The notes: a model not told the origin generated them from the letters alone. A stretch of 17,574 nt of DNA from Pseudomonadota bacterium (GCA_023430685.1 JAEYZH010000027.1:1-17574), one strand, 5' to 3'; counted from the stretch's first letter, positions 6,838-15,084 are shown. A program made the numbers and translations.

Positions 6838-9800
6838 GGCCATTCCACCCTCGACGAGACCGCCATTGAACGCGGATCAGGACGCCATCGGGGCGATGCC
6901 CGCCGCACGCGCCAACGCAAGCCCGCAGCGCACCACCGCGGCCAGTCGGCTGCACGGGCTGTCGGCGATCGGCGCACGCTACCTGCAACAAGCCGCGCGC
7001 GATCTCGACCAGGGCCGTCCCGATGATGCCGCGCGCGCGCTGCAGGCCGTCGCCGCTCTCGCCCCCCAGCATCCCGAAGTATTGCGGCTGCAGGCGGTCG
7101 TCGCGTGGCGGCGCGGCCAACCGGCGCAGGCCCTCCCGCCGCTCCAGCGAGCGCTCGCGCAGTGGCCCGACGATGCGCACATCCTCGGCAACCTCGGGGG
7201 CGTACTCGCCGCGCTCGGCGACGCCGACAACGCCGTGCGGGTGTTCGCGCGGGCGACCGAGGTCGCTCCGGCACACGCAGGCCACTGGTACAACCTCGGC
7301 CTCGTGCTCGAGACCCTCGCCCGCCACGACGAGGCCGGCGTTGCGCTGCGACGCGCGCTCGAGCTCGCACCCGATCATCTCGGCGCACGACTCACCCGTG
7401 CGGCCAATCTCGCCGCGCTCGGCGACATCGAAGGCGCCGCGGCCGCGTGGCGCGCTGCGATCGCGGTGGCCCCCGGCGCCGCGCAGGCGTGGCTCGGACT
7501 CGTCGATCTCAAGACCACCCGACTGTCGGACGACGAACTGGCCGCGCTCGAGACGCTCTACACCTCCAACACGCTCGACGAGGACTCGCGCGCGACCGCG
7601 GGATTCGCGTTCGGCAAGGCGCTCGAGGACCACGGGCGCCTCGATGAAGCGCTCGCCGTGCTGCATGCGGCGAACGCGGCGCGCCGCAAGCACGCGCGCT
7701 GGGACGCGCGCGAGTTCTCGCGCGGCGTCGACGCGATCATCGACGCATTCGGGCGCTGCGAACCGGCGACGCCCGCCGATCCGGGGGATGGCGGCGATGT
7801 CGTGTTCGTGGTGGGCATGCCACGCTCGGGCACGACGCTGGTCGAGCAGATCCTCGGCGCGCACCCCGGGATCGAGGGCGCGAGCGAACTGCCGGACCTC
7901 GACGCCGTCATCCGCGAGGAGTCGCAGCGGCGCGGCCAGCCGTTCGTCGCCTGGGTGCCCCTCGCGACGCCGGAGGACTGGCAGCGCCTCGGCCGGCGCT
8001 ATCTGGAGCGAACGCAGCGATGGCGCGCGGATCGTCCCCGGCACGTGGACAAGATGCCCGACAACTGGCTCGTTGCGGGCGCAGCGCTCGCGATGCTGCC
8101 CGCCGCGCGCGTCGTCGACTGCCGCCGCGACGCGCTCGAAACCGCATGGTCCTGCTACAAGCAGCGGTTCGCCAACGGCCGCCATCCGTACGCGTACGAC
8201 TTCGCCGACATCGCGGCGCAGTTGCGCGACCACGACCGGCTGATGCGTCACTGGGAGGCGCAATTCGAGGGGCGCGTTCGCGTGCAATCGTACGAGGCAC
8301 TCGTCGCCGACCCGGAGTCCGAGGTGCGCGCACTGCTCGCGTTCTGCGCGCTGCCGTTCGATCCTGCGTGCCTCGATTTCCATCGGGCGCAACGCGCGGT
8401 GCGCAGCGCAAGCGCCGCGCAGGTGCGCCGACCGATCGAGCGCGATACCGCGCGCGCGAAGGACTACGGTGATCGGCTGGCGCCGCTGCAGCGGTTGCTG
8501 CGGCCCGACGAGAGCGCACCGGGCAAGCCCGTTCCGATCGCGCGCGTGCCCTCGCCTGCGGCTGCGGCACCGGAACGCCTCGCGGCGCTGCCCGTGCAAC
8601 TCCGGCGGGCGCTGGAACAGGCGGAATCGATGGTGCACGACGCCAGCGCCGAAGCATCGGCCGCCGCGATCGATGCGGTGGGCCGGGCGTGCCCGCCCGG
8701 CCATGTCGAGCCGCTGCGCCTGCGCGCGATGTGGGAAGCGGCACAAGGGCGCTTGGCCCCTGCGGCCACGCTGCTCGCAACCGCGATCGAACGCGAACGC
8801 GACGACGCGCTGCTGCACAACACGCTCGGCGTGGTGCTCGCCGCGTCGGGGCAATCCGAGGCCGCGCGCGCGAGCTTTGCGCGCGCGTTCGGGCTCGATC
8901 CGCGCTCGGCCGCCTGCGCGAACCTCGCGCGCATGCAACTCGATGCGGGCGATCACCGGGGCGCGCGCGACACCTACGAAGCCGCCCTCGCGCGCGCGCC
9001 CGACCTCGTGCCGGCCCGCCGTGGCCTCGCAGCCCTGCTGCGCGACGAGGGCGACCTCGCGGGCGCCGCTTCCCACCTGCGTACCTGCCTTGCGCAGGAT
9101 CCCGCCGACGCCGAGGCCTGGGACGCACTCGCGGAACTCTGCAGTGGAGCGCTGTCGGCTGCGGACCTCGAATTCCTGCTCGCGGCGTTGCAGCGGCCCG
9201 GTCTCGCGGAAGCCACGCAGGCGTTGCTCATGCGCGCCTGCGGACGCGTACTCGAGAGCCGCGCGCGTCCGCGCGAGGCGTTCGCGATGATCGCGGCGGC
9301 GAACGGTGCAGCCCTGCGCGACTCGCGCTGGGACGCGACGCGGCATGCGCGACGCCGTGAGGAGATCGAACGGGCGTTCGCCCACGTGCAAGCCGCCGAC
9401 GACGCCGTGCTCGGCGAGGATGTCGTCTTCATCGTCGATGTGGCGCGTATCGGCGCGGGCCTCGAGCACGACCTCGCCGCACACGCGGATATCGCGCGTG
9501 GCGGAGAGCTTCCGCTGCTCACCGAACTGGTGGGCGAGGAATCGCGCGCACGCGGCGTGCCGTTCCCGCAGTGGGTTCCGCACGCGACGCCCGCGGACTG
9601 GCGACGCCTCGGCGAGCGCTACCTCGAACGCGCGCGCGCACGCTGCGCGGCGCCCCGATGGACCGACCGTTCGCCGGCTCTCCCGCGGCTCCTCGGCGCC
9701 GCGGCCGCGATGTTGCCTGGGGCGCGGGTGATCGATCTTCGCTGCGATCCGCTGCAGGGATGCTGGGCCCTGTACCGGCAAGGTCGCGCGCCATTCGCGT

Positions 9801-10129
9801 CGGATTTCGCAAGCCTCGCCGGATACTGGAGCGATTGCACGCGCCTGCTCGGCCTGTGGCGCGACCGCCTGGGCACGCGCCTGCATGGGTTCGACGACTC
9901 GCTCGTGGGCGGCGCCCGCGTCTCGGCGCTGCGCGACGCCGCCGCGCATGCGGGACTCGCATCCGCTGATGCCTGCGTCGCCGCCGCCGCAGCACGCCGT
10001 AGGATGGAAGAGGCGATCGACATGCGCGAGCCGGGCCTGCGCCAGACCCCGGCTGCGGGTGATCTCGGTGCATTGCTCGACCCCATGCGCGTGCTGCTCG
10101 CCTCGGCGCGCGTGGCGGCGCCGGCGTGA
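6836..10129 (+). CDS. Two-module TPR-sulfotransferase fusion; second catalytic domain degenerate
   Basis: This 1097-aa protein has no signal peptide. Module 1 has TPR helices at about 45-285, then a Sulfotransfer_3-type domain: PAPS loop PRSGTT at 329-334, Glu351 in the position of the catalytic Glu of tyrosylprotein sulfotransferases, DKMPDN at 405-410, and the 3'-phosphate motif CRRDALETAWS (Arg430, Ser439). Module 2 starts near 580 with TPR helices (about 655-770), then a matching domain in which the loop is replaced by ARIGAG (870-875). Asp-Lys has become Asp-Arg (944-945), and Ser is Ala978. Glu891 is kept. Start choice is uncertain: ATG 6836 is used, with GGA 5 nt upstream, but TTG 6866 and ATG 6896 are in frame. 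By length match to the fourth cluster gene, the later ones fit better. The stop overlaps the next gene as GTGA. The sulfate acceptor is unknown. Confidence 0.85.
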   Translation: MAIPPSTRPPLNADQDAIGAMPAARANASPQRTTAASRLHGLSAIGARYLQQAARDLDQGRPDDAARALQAVAALAPQHPEVLRLQAVVAWRRGQPAQALPPLQRALAQWPDDAHILGNLGGVLAALGDADNAVRVFARATEVAPAHAGHWYNLGLVLETLARHDEAGVALRRALELAPDHLGARLTRAANLAALGDIEGAAAAWRAAIAVAPGAAQAWLGLVDLKTTRLSDDELAALETLYTSNTLDEDSRATAGFAFGKALEDHGRLDEALAVLHAANAARRKHARWDAREFSRGVDAIIDAFGRCEPATPADPGDGGDVVFVVGMPRSGTTLVEQILGAHPGIEGASELPDLDAVIREESQRRGQPFVAWVPLATPEDWQRLGRRYLERTQRWRADRPRHVDKMPDNWLVAGAALAMLPAARVVDCRRDALETAWSCYKQRFANGRHPYAYDFADIAAQLRDHDRLMRHWEAQFEGRVRVQSYEALVADPESEVRALLAFCALPFDPACLDFHRAQRAVRSASAAQVRRPIERDTARAKDYGDRLAPLQRLLRPDESAPGKPVPIARVPSPAAAAPERLAALPVQLRRALEQAESMVHDASAEASAAAIDAVGRACPPGHVEPLRLRAMWEAAQGRLAPAATLLATAIERERDDALLHNTLGVVLAASGQSEAARASFARAFGLDPRSAACANLARMQLDAGDHRGARDTYEAALARAPDLVPARRGLAALLRDEGDLAGAASHLRTCLAQDPADAEAWDALAELCSGALSAADLEFLLAALQRPGLAEATQALLMRACGRVLESRARPREAFAMIAAANGAALRDSRWDATRHARRREEIERAFAHVQAADDAVLGEDVVFIVDVARIGAGLEHDLAAHADIARGGELPLLTELVGEESRARGVPFPQWVPHATPADWRRLGERYLERARARCAAPRWTDRSPALPRLLGAAAAMLPGARVIDLRCDPLQGCWALYRQGRAPFASDFASLAGYWSDCTRLLGLWRDRLGTRLHGFDDSLVGGARVSALRDAAAHAGLASADACVAAAAARRRMEEAIDMREPGLRQTPAAGDLGALLDPMRVLLASARVAAPA
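8573..10126 (+). other. Degenerate TPR-sulfotransferase module (likely pseudoenzyme domain)
   Basis: This is the C-terminal half of the fusion protein (about residues 580-1097). It keeps the module plan, including the matching GEESRARGVPF region, a WVPHATPADW segment, the start of a 3'-phosphate motif (VIDLRCDPLQ) and a final MREP that matches VREP in other modules. It has lost the Ser/Thr hydroxyls of the PAPS loop, one codon just after it, the Asp-Lys motif, the second Arg of CRRD and the Ser of the 3'-phosphate site. No stop or frameshift is present. Boundaries are approximate. Confidence 0.75.
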
Positions 10130-11730
10130 GCAGCATGAAGGGAATGGTTGTCGACGGTGCCCCGCCGCTGTCCGCCACCGCAGCGCGACACTTGCATGCC
10201 GCTGCCGGCTTCCTGCAGGCACGCGACGCGCAACGCATGCTCGAGGCGTTGCGGACCGTCCTGGCCGAGTCGCCCGCGCATCCGGACGCCCTGCGCCTGC
10301 AAGCCGTCGCGCTGCAGCTCGCGGGGCGCACCGAGGACGCGATCGACTTGCTCGGGAAGGCGCTCGCGCTTCATCCCGCCAATGCGCTGCTGCACAACGC
10401 ACTCGGCGGCATCCTCGTCGAAGCCGGGCGTACCGATGACGCGATGGCAGCGCTACGCCGGGCCTGCAAGCTGCAGCCGGGACTCGCATCCGCGTGGTGC
10501 AATCTCGGCATGGCGCTGCAATCGCAAGGCGAGATCGCGGAAGCGCGATCGTCGTTCGCGCGCGCGCTCGAGTGCGACCCGCGCAACGCACTCGCGCGTA
10601 CCGGCCTTGCGAACGCCTCGAAGATGCTCGGCGATACCGCGGGAGCAGCCGCGGAATACCGCGCGGTGCTTGCAGCCGATCCCGGCAACGTGCAGGCGTG
10701 GGCGGGCATCGGTGAACTCAAGACCGTGGCCCTGGATGACCGCGAGTTCGCGACCCTGCTCGAGCTGCATGCGCGCATGCCCGTCGGCGGGACCGAGCTC
10801 GCGATCGAGCAACGCGCGATGATCGGCTTCACGCTCGCGCGCGCGCTGGAAGGGCGTGCGCGCCACGCCGAAGCGCTGGCCGTGTTCGACCAGGCCAACG
10901 CGGACATGCGGCGCATCACCCCTTGGAATGCGGCGGCGTTCACGCGCACGATCGAATCGATCGCCGACGCGTTCGACATCGCGCCCGATCCCGGCGCGGA
11001 TCGCTCGCGCGGCCGTGAAGTGGTGTTCGTGACCAGCCTGCCCCGCAGCGGCTCGAGCCTCGTCGAGCAGATCCTCGCCGCGCATTCGCAGGTGGAGGGC
11101 GCCGGCGAATTGCCGGTGCTCGCCAACCTCGTGCAGGCCGAATCGAGCCGGCGCCACGAGTCGTTCCCGGGCTGGGTGCGGCACATGGCACCGGCGGACT
11201 GGGCGCGGCTCGGCGAGGAATACCTTGCACTCACGGCGCCGGCACGTCGCGGACGCGCGCTGCACGTCGACAAGGCCTTGTTCAACTGGCCATTGGTCGG
11301 CGCGATCCGCGCGATGCTGCCCGGCGCGCGCATCGTCAATTGCCGGCGTGACCCGCTGGAGACCTGCTGGTCGATCTACACGCAGCGCTTCGCGCGCGGA
11401 CAGCAGGCGTTCGCGTATGACATCGCATCGATCGCGGCCTGCTGGACCGACTACGACCGCTTGATGTTCCGCTGGCACGCACGGCATCCGGGCGCGATCC
11501 ACGAGTTCCAGCACGAACGTCTGCTGGCGGATCCGGAAGCCGCGATCCGGGCGCTGCTCGATTTTTGCGGCCTGCGCTTCGAACCGGCTTGCCTGCGGGC
11601 ACACGAAGCCAAGCGCGTCGTGCGCACCGCGAGCGCTGCGCAGGTGCGCGAACCCCTGCGTGCCGAGACCGCGCGCGCTTCGGCCTACGGCGCGCTGCTC
11701 GATCCGCTGCGCCGCAAGCTCGAGGCGTAA
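10126..11730 (+). CDS. TPR-containing sulfotransferase, second gene of cluster
   Basis: This 534-aa protein has no signal peptide. TPR helices occupy about 20-195 and 225-260 (for example ASAWCNLGMALQSQGEIAEA at 121-140), followed by a PAPS-dependent sulfotransferase domain. The PAPS loop PRSGSS is at 306-311, the candidate catalytic Glu is 328 (GAGELP), Asp-Lys is at 382-383 (HVDKALFNW), and the 3'-phosphate motif is CRRDPLETCWS with Arg407 and Ser416. The C-terminal TASAAQVREP (501-510) is shared across the cluster. All recognisable catalytic positions are kept. The GTG start at 10126 overlaps the previous stop as GTGA, favouring coupling; ATGs at 10135 and 10144 are alternatives. The TPR part probably binds the acceptor or a partner protein (inference). 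The acceptor is unknown. Confidence 0.86.
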   Translation: MSSMKGMVVDGAPPLSATAARHLHAAAGFLQARDAQRMLEALRTVLAESPAHPDALRLQAVALQLAGRTEDAIDLLGKALALHPANALLHNALGGILVEAGRTDDAMAALRRACKLQPGLASAWCNLGMALQSQGEIAEARSSFARALECDPRNALARTGLANASKMLGDTAGAAAEYRAVLAADPGNVQAWAGIGELKTVALDDREFATLLELHARMPVGGTELAIEQRAMIGFTLARALEGRARHAEALAVFDQANADMRRITPWNAAAFTRTIESIADAFDIAPDPGADRSRGREVVFVTSLPRSGSSLVEQILAAHSQVEGAGELPVLANLVQAESSRRHESFPGWVRHMAPADWARLGEEYLALTAPARRGRALHVDKALFNWPLVGAIRAMLPGARIVNCRRDPLETCWSIYTQRFARGQQAFAYDIASIAACWTDYDRLMFRWHARHPGAIHEFQHERLLADPEAAIRALLDFCGLRFEPACLRAHEAKRVVRTASAAQVREPLRAETARASAYGALLDPLRRKLEA

Positions 11731-11755
11731 CGCATGGGCGGCGCGGGACGAATGT

Positions 11756-11761
11756 TAAGCT
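11756..11761 (+). promoter_or_regulatory. Possible extended -10 element before the third sulfotransferase gene
   Basis: TAAGCT preceded by TGT lies in the only sizeable gap inside the cluster (11731-11795), 34 nt before the ATG at 11796. It may give the third and fourth genes an internal promoter. No -35 hexamer is clear. Confidence 0.28.
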
Positions 11762-11781
11762 GCGCAACGCGCCCGCGCTCC

Positions 11782-11785
11782 GGAG
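11782..11785 (+). promoter_or_regulatory. Ribosome binding site of the third sulfotransferase gene
   Basis: GGAG lies 10 nt before the ATG at 11796. It supports that start over longer in-frame readings that would overlap the second gene. Confidence 0.45.
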
Positions 11786-11795
11786 TTTTTCGGCC

Positions 11796-13406
11796 ATGAG
11801 TGCTCCTGCAAGTCCAGATTCACCCGATGCACTCGACATTCGCCTGGCCGGGTTGCCCGATTCGGTGGCAGACGCGCTGCGCACGGCGCGCGCGCTGCTT
11901 GACCAGCGCGACGCGGCAGCCGCGGAGCGCCTGCTCGCGCGCATCGATGGTGTCGACCGGCATCCCGAATCTCTGCGCCTGCTCGGCATCGTGCGGCAGC
12001 TGCAGGGACGCCACGCCGAGGCGATCACGCTGCTTCGCCAGGCGCTCGAGCGTGCCCCGGGTGACGCGCCGACCCTCATCAACCTCGGCCTCGCCCTGCG
12101 CGACCGCGGCGAAACCGATGCGGCACTGGCGAGCCTGCGGCGTGCCTGCGAGGTCGCCCCCGGGCTCGCCGCCGCCTGGTACAACCTGGCGCGCCTGCTG
12201 GCGCGCGGCCATCATGCGGGCGAAGCGCATGCGGCCTTCGAACGCGCGCTGGAGTGCGACCCTGGGCACGAGCAGGCGCGGCTGCACCACGCCGACATGC
12301 TGCGCACGTTCGGTCGCATCGACGAAGCCATTGCCGGCTACCGCGGCCTGCTCGATGGCGGCGTTGCGGCCGAGGCATGGTTCAGGTTGTCCAATATCAA
12401 GACCGTGCGCTTCGACCCGGACGAGTGCAGCACGCTGGAACGGCTGTTCGCGTCCGACGCCCTGTCGCCCGAGGATCGCGTGCGTACCGGCTTCGCGCTG
12501 GTGAAGGCGCTCGAGGACAATGGTCGACATGCGGCGGCGTTCTCGACGATGGTCGCCGCCAATGCGCTGCAGCGGCGCCGCGTGCAATGGGACGGCGGTC
12601 CCTGGCGCGCCGCCACGACGCAGATCCTGCGCGCGTTCGAGCGACAACCTGCGGGTTCGCCGGTCGCGCAGGGGAGCGAAGTCATCTTCGTCGTCAGCCT
12701 GCCGCGTTCGGGATCGACCCTGGTCGAACAGGTGCTCGCTTCCCACCCCGAAGTCGAAGGCGCGAACGAACTGTCCGACCTCGGCGACGTGCTGCAGGCG
12801 GAATCCGATCGACGCGGCCAGGCGTTCCCCGCCTGGGTCGCCGACGCCACGCCGCGCGACTGGCAGCGGCTGGGCCGCGACTACCTCGACCGCACGGCGC
12901 GCTGGCGCCAGTCGCGCCCGCGATTCACCGACAAGGGGCTCAGCAACTGGCGCCACATCGGTGCCGCGATGGCGATGCTTCCGGGCGCGCGCTTCGTCGA
13001 TTGTCGCAGGGACCCGCTCGAAACCTGCCTGTCGTGCTTCCGGCAACTGTTCGCGCGCGGCCAGGCCTGGTCGTACGACATGCAGGAGCTGGTCGCATTC
13101 TGGCACGACTACGATCGCGCGATGCGGACCTGGAACAGCCGCCACCCGGCTGCGATCCGCAGCCAGTCGCACGAGAACCTGGTCGCCGATCCCGAGCGCG
13201 AGATCCGTGCCCTGCTCGCGTTCTGCGGACTGCCTTTCGATGCGGCCTGCCTCGCGCCGCATGAAACATCGCGCGCCGTGCGCACGATCAGCGCTGCGCA
13301 GGTGCGCGAGCCCATGCGTGCCGACACGGCGCGCGCTTGGCGCTACGGCGACCTTCTGCTTCCGATGCGCCTCGCATTGGAGCGCGCACCGGGCGCCTTC
13401 GCCTGA
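11796..13406 (+). CDS. TPR-containing sulfotransferase, third gene of cluster
   Basis: This 536-aa protein has no signal peptide. TPR helices run from about 25 to 260 (for example AAAWYNLARLLARGHHAGEA at 125-144). The sulfotransferase domain has the PAPS loop PRSGST at 303-308, the candidate catalytic Glu325 (GANELS), Asp-Lys at 379-380 (TDKGLSNW), and a 3'-phosphate motif CRRDPLETCLS with Arg404 and Ser413. The shared C-terminal ISAAQVREP is present. The start is the ATG at 11796, with GGAG 10 nt upstream; longer readings run back into the previous gene and look Arg-rich and non-native. It follows the second gene after 65 bp and overlaps the fourth by one base (TGATG). In the sulfotransferase region it is closest to the fourth gene. 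All key residues are intact, so it should be active. Confidence 0.87.
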   Translation: MSAPASPDSPDALDIRLAGLPDSVADALRTARALLDQRDAAAAERLLARIDGVDRHPESLRLLGIVRQLQGRHAEAITLLRQALERAPGDAPTLINLGLALRDRGETDAALASLRRACEVAPGLAAAWYNLARLLARGHHAGEAHAAFERALECDPGHEQARLHHADMLRTFGRIDEAIAGYRGLLDGGVAAEAWFRLSNIKTVRFDPDECSTLERLFASDALSPEDRVRTGFALVKALEDNGRHAAAFSTMVAANALQRRRVQWDGGPWRAATTQILRAFERQPAGSPVAQGSEVIFVVSLPRSGSTLVEQVLASHPEVEGANELSDLGDVLQAESDRRGQAFPAWVADATPRDWQRLGRDYLDRTARWRQSRPRFTDKGLSNWRHIGAAMAMLPGARFVDCRRDPLETCLSCFRQLFARGQAWSYDMQELVAFWHDYDRAMRTWNSRHPAAIRSQSHENLVADPEREIRALLAFCGLPFDAACLAPHETSRAVRTISAAQVREPMRADTARAWRYGDLLLPMRLALERAPGAFA

Positions 13407-15067
13407 TGGCGGGCAGCGAAGCGGGTCGTCGCGTCGGCGAAGCCGGCCCGGAGTCTGCTACCCGCCTGACTGGCCTGTCCGCGACCGCAATGTCCTTGTT
13501 GCGGCAGGCGGGTGCCGATCTCGCGCGTGGCGATGCCGCCGCCGCACAGGCGCGCCTCGACGGCGCGATCGCGCTCGCGCCGAACCATCCGGAAGTGTTG
13601 CGCCTCGCGGCGATCGCCACGTTGCAACAGGGACGCGCCTTCGATGCACAGCGGTTGCTGCGCACTGCGCTGTCGCATGCGCCCCTGGATCCCTTGCTGC
13701 ACACGAATCTCGGCAGCGCGCTGCGCGCCAGCGGCGATGCCGAGGGGGCGATCGCAGCGTTCGAGCGCGCGTGCACGTTGGCGCCCGACCTCGCAGCCGC
13801 CTGGTACAACCTCGGCAAAGCCTGCCGCGCGCTGCAGTTCCCGCAGCGCGCGTGCGAGGCGCTGCAACGCACGGTGGCGCTCGAGCCCGCGCATGCGCCC
13901 GCCCGCGTGCTGCTCGGCGACACCCTCAAGACGCTCGGTCGCATCGACGCGGCGCATGCAGCGTGGCGCGGCGCGATCGAGGTCGACCCGTGCAATGCGC
14001 AGGCGTGGTGGGGGATCGCGAACCTCAACACGGTGCGCTTCGACCGGAGCGATACCGGGCGATTGCGCGAATTGAGCGCGCGCGCGGACGTCGGCGAGGA
14101 AGGTCGCTGCCTCGCGCAGTTCAGCCTCGCCCGCGCACTCGAGGACGCCGGCGACTACGCCGGGGCATGGTCGATGCTGCATCAGGCAAACGCGGCGCGC
14201 CGCGCGCTGCAACCATGGGACAGCCGCGCATTCACCGATCACGTCGCGAGCATCGAGGCCGCATTTTCCGCCCCCGTCGCACAGGCAGCGGGCGATGCCG
14301 GCGCGGAAGTGGTCTTCATCGTGAGCCTGCCCCGCTCGGGATCGACCCTCGTCGAACAGATTCTCGCCTCGCATGCGGAAGTCGAGGGTGCCGGCGAGCT
14401 GCCCGACCTCGCCGATGTCCTCGTGGCGGAGTCGTCACGCCGCGGCCGGGCATTTCCCGCATGGGTCGGGGATGCGACACCGGACGACTGGGCGCGCCTC
14501 GGCGCCGAGTACCTGCGACGCACCGCGCGCTGGCGCAGCGCGAGGCCCCGCTCGACCGACAAGGGACTCGACAACTGGATGCTCGTCGGTGCGGCCGCGG
14601 CGATGCTGCCTGGCGCGCGCTTCGTCGACTGCCGGCGCGAGCCGCTCGAAACCGCCCTCGCCAATTACCGCCAATGGTTCAGCGAGGGACAGCGCTTCAG
14701 CTACGACCTGTCGGACATCGCGGACACCATCGCCTGCCACGCGTGGCTGATGGATGGCTGGCAGCGACGGCTGGGTTCACGCCTGTACCGGGTCCAGCTC
14801 GAGCGGCTGCAACGTGAACCGGAAGGCGAGATCCGCAGACTGCTCGCGGGCCTCGGACTCGCCTACGATCCGGCATGCCTGGACCACCATCGCAACACGC
14901 GCGGCGTCCGTACCGCCAGCGCCGCCCAGGTGCGCGAGCCGCTGCGGCGGGACACGCGCAGGGCGCCACTGTACGGTCCCCTGCTCGATCGCCTCGCGGA
15001 CCTCCTGCAGACCGCCGGACCGCCCAGACAACCGATATTCGGCGCATCAGCCGCAGCGCCTGAATGA
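13406..15067 (+). CDS. TPR-containing sulfotransferase, fourth gene; altered 3'-phosphate site
   Basis: This 553-aa protein has no signal peptide. TPR helices run from about 25 to 265 (for example AAWYNLGKACRALQFPQRAC at 131-150). The sulfotransferase domain keeps the PAPS loop PRSGST (309-314), the candidate catalytic Glu331 (GAGELP) and Asp-Lys at 385-386 (TDKGLDNW). Its 3'-phosphate motif reads CRREPLETALA: Arg410 is kept, Asp is Glu412, and the Ser found in three sister modules is Ala419. Binding of PAPS may therefore be weaker or rely on other residues. Shared TASAAQVREP lies at 503-512, followed by a tail of about 40 residues rich in Pro/Ala. The ATG at 13406 overlaps the previous stop as TGATG, suggesting coupled translation. 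It is the last gene of the cluster; a small hairpin overlaps its stop codon. Confidence 0.85.
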   Translation: MAGSEAGRRVGEAGPESATRLTGLSATAMSLLRQAGADLARGDAAAAQARLDGAIALAPNHPEVLRLAAIATLQQGRAFDAQRLLRTALSHAPLDPLLHTNLGSALRASGDAEGAIAAFERACTLAPDLAAAWYNLGKACRALQFPQRACEALQRTVALEPAHAPARVLLGDTLKTLGRIDAAHAAWRGAIEVDPCNAQAWWGIANLNTVRFDRSDTGRLRELSARADVGEEGRCLAQFSLARALEDAGDYAGAWSMLHQANAARRALQPWDSRAFTDHVASIEAAFSAPVAQAAGDAGAEVVFIVSLPRSGSTLVEQILASHAEVEGAGELPDLADVLVAESSRRGRAFPAWVGDATPDDWARLGAEYLRRTARWRSARPRSTDKGLDNWMLVGAAAAMLPGARFVDCRREPLETALANYRQWFSEGQRFSYDLSDIADTIACHAWLMDGWQRRLGSRLYRVQLERLQREPEGEIRRLLAGLGLAYDPACLDHHRNTRGVRTASAAQVREPLRRDTRRAPLYGPLLDRLADLLQTAGPPRQPIFGASAAAPE

Positions 15068-15084
15068 TGCGGCAGCGCCGCATC
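15066..15084 (+). terminator. Hairpin overlapping the stop of the last sulfotransferase gene
   Basis: The arms GATGCGGC (15066-15073) and GCCGCATC (15077-15084) are perfect 8-bp complements with a 3-nt loop. The hairpin starts inside the TGA stop. There is no T tract after it, so it is at best a weak or Rho-linked terminator, or an mRNA 3'-end stabiliser. Confidence 0.4.

Noticed and set aside
5546..10591. Very long open frame (about 1,680 codons) on the minus strand
   Set aside because: It spans the antisense of the prolyl isomerase and sulfotransferase genes and crosses the real metallopeptidase gene out of frame. Its product is Arg/Ala-rich with no domain. It is open only because stop codons are rare in GC-rich DNA.
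12520..14817. Plus-strand open frame spanning the third and fourth sulfotransferase genes
   Set aside because: It reads both genes in a shifted frame and gives an Arg/Ser-rich product. The overlapping real frames carry all the family motifs.
6836..15067. Possible RaxST-like system with a RaxX-type peptide
   Set aside because: The modules have TPR parts that RaxST lacks, and no small secreted peptide gene or dedicated exporter lies in the window.
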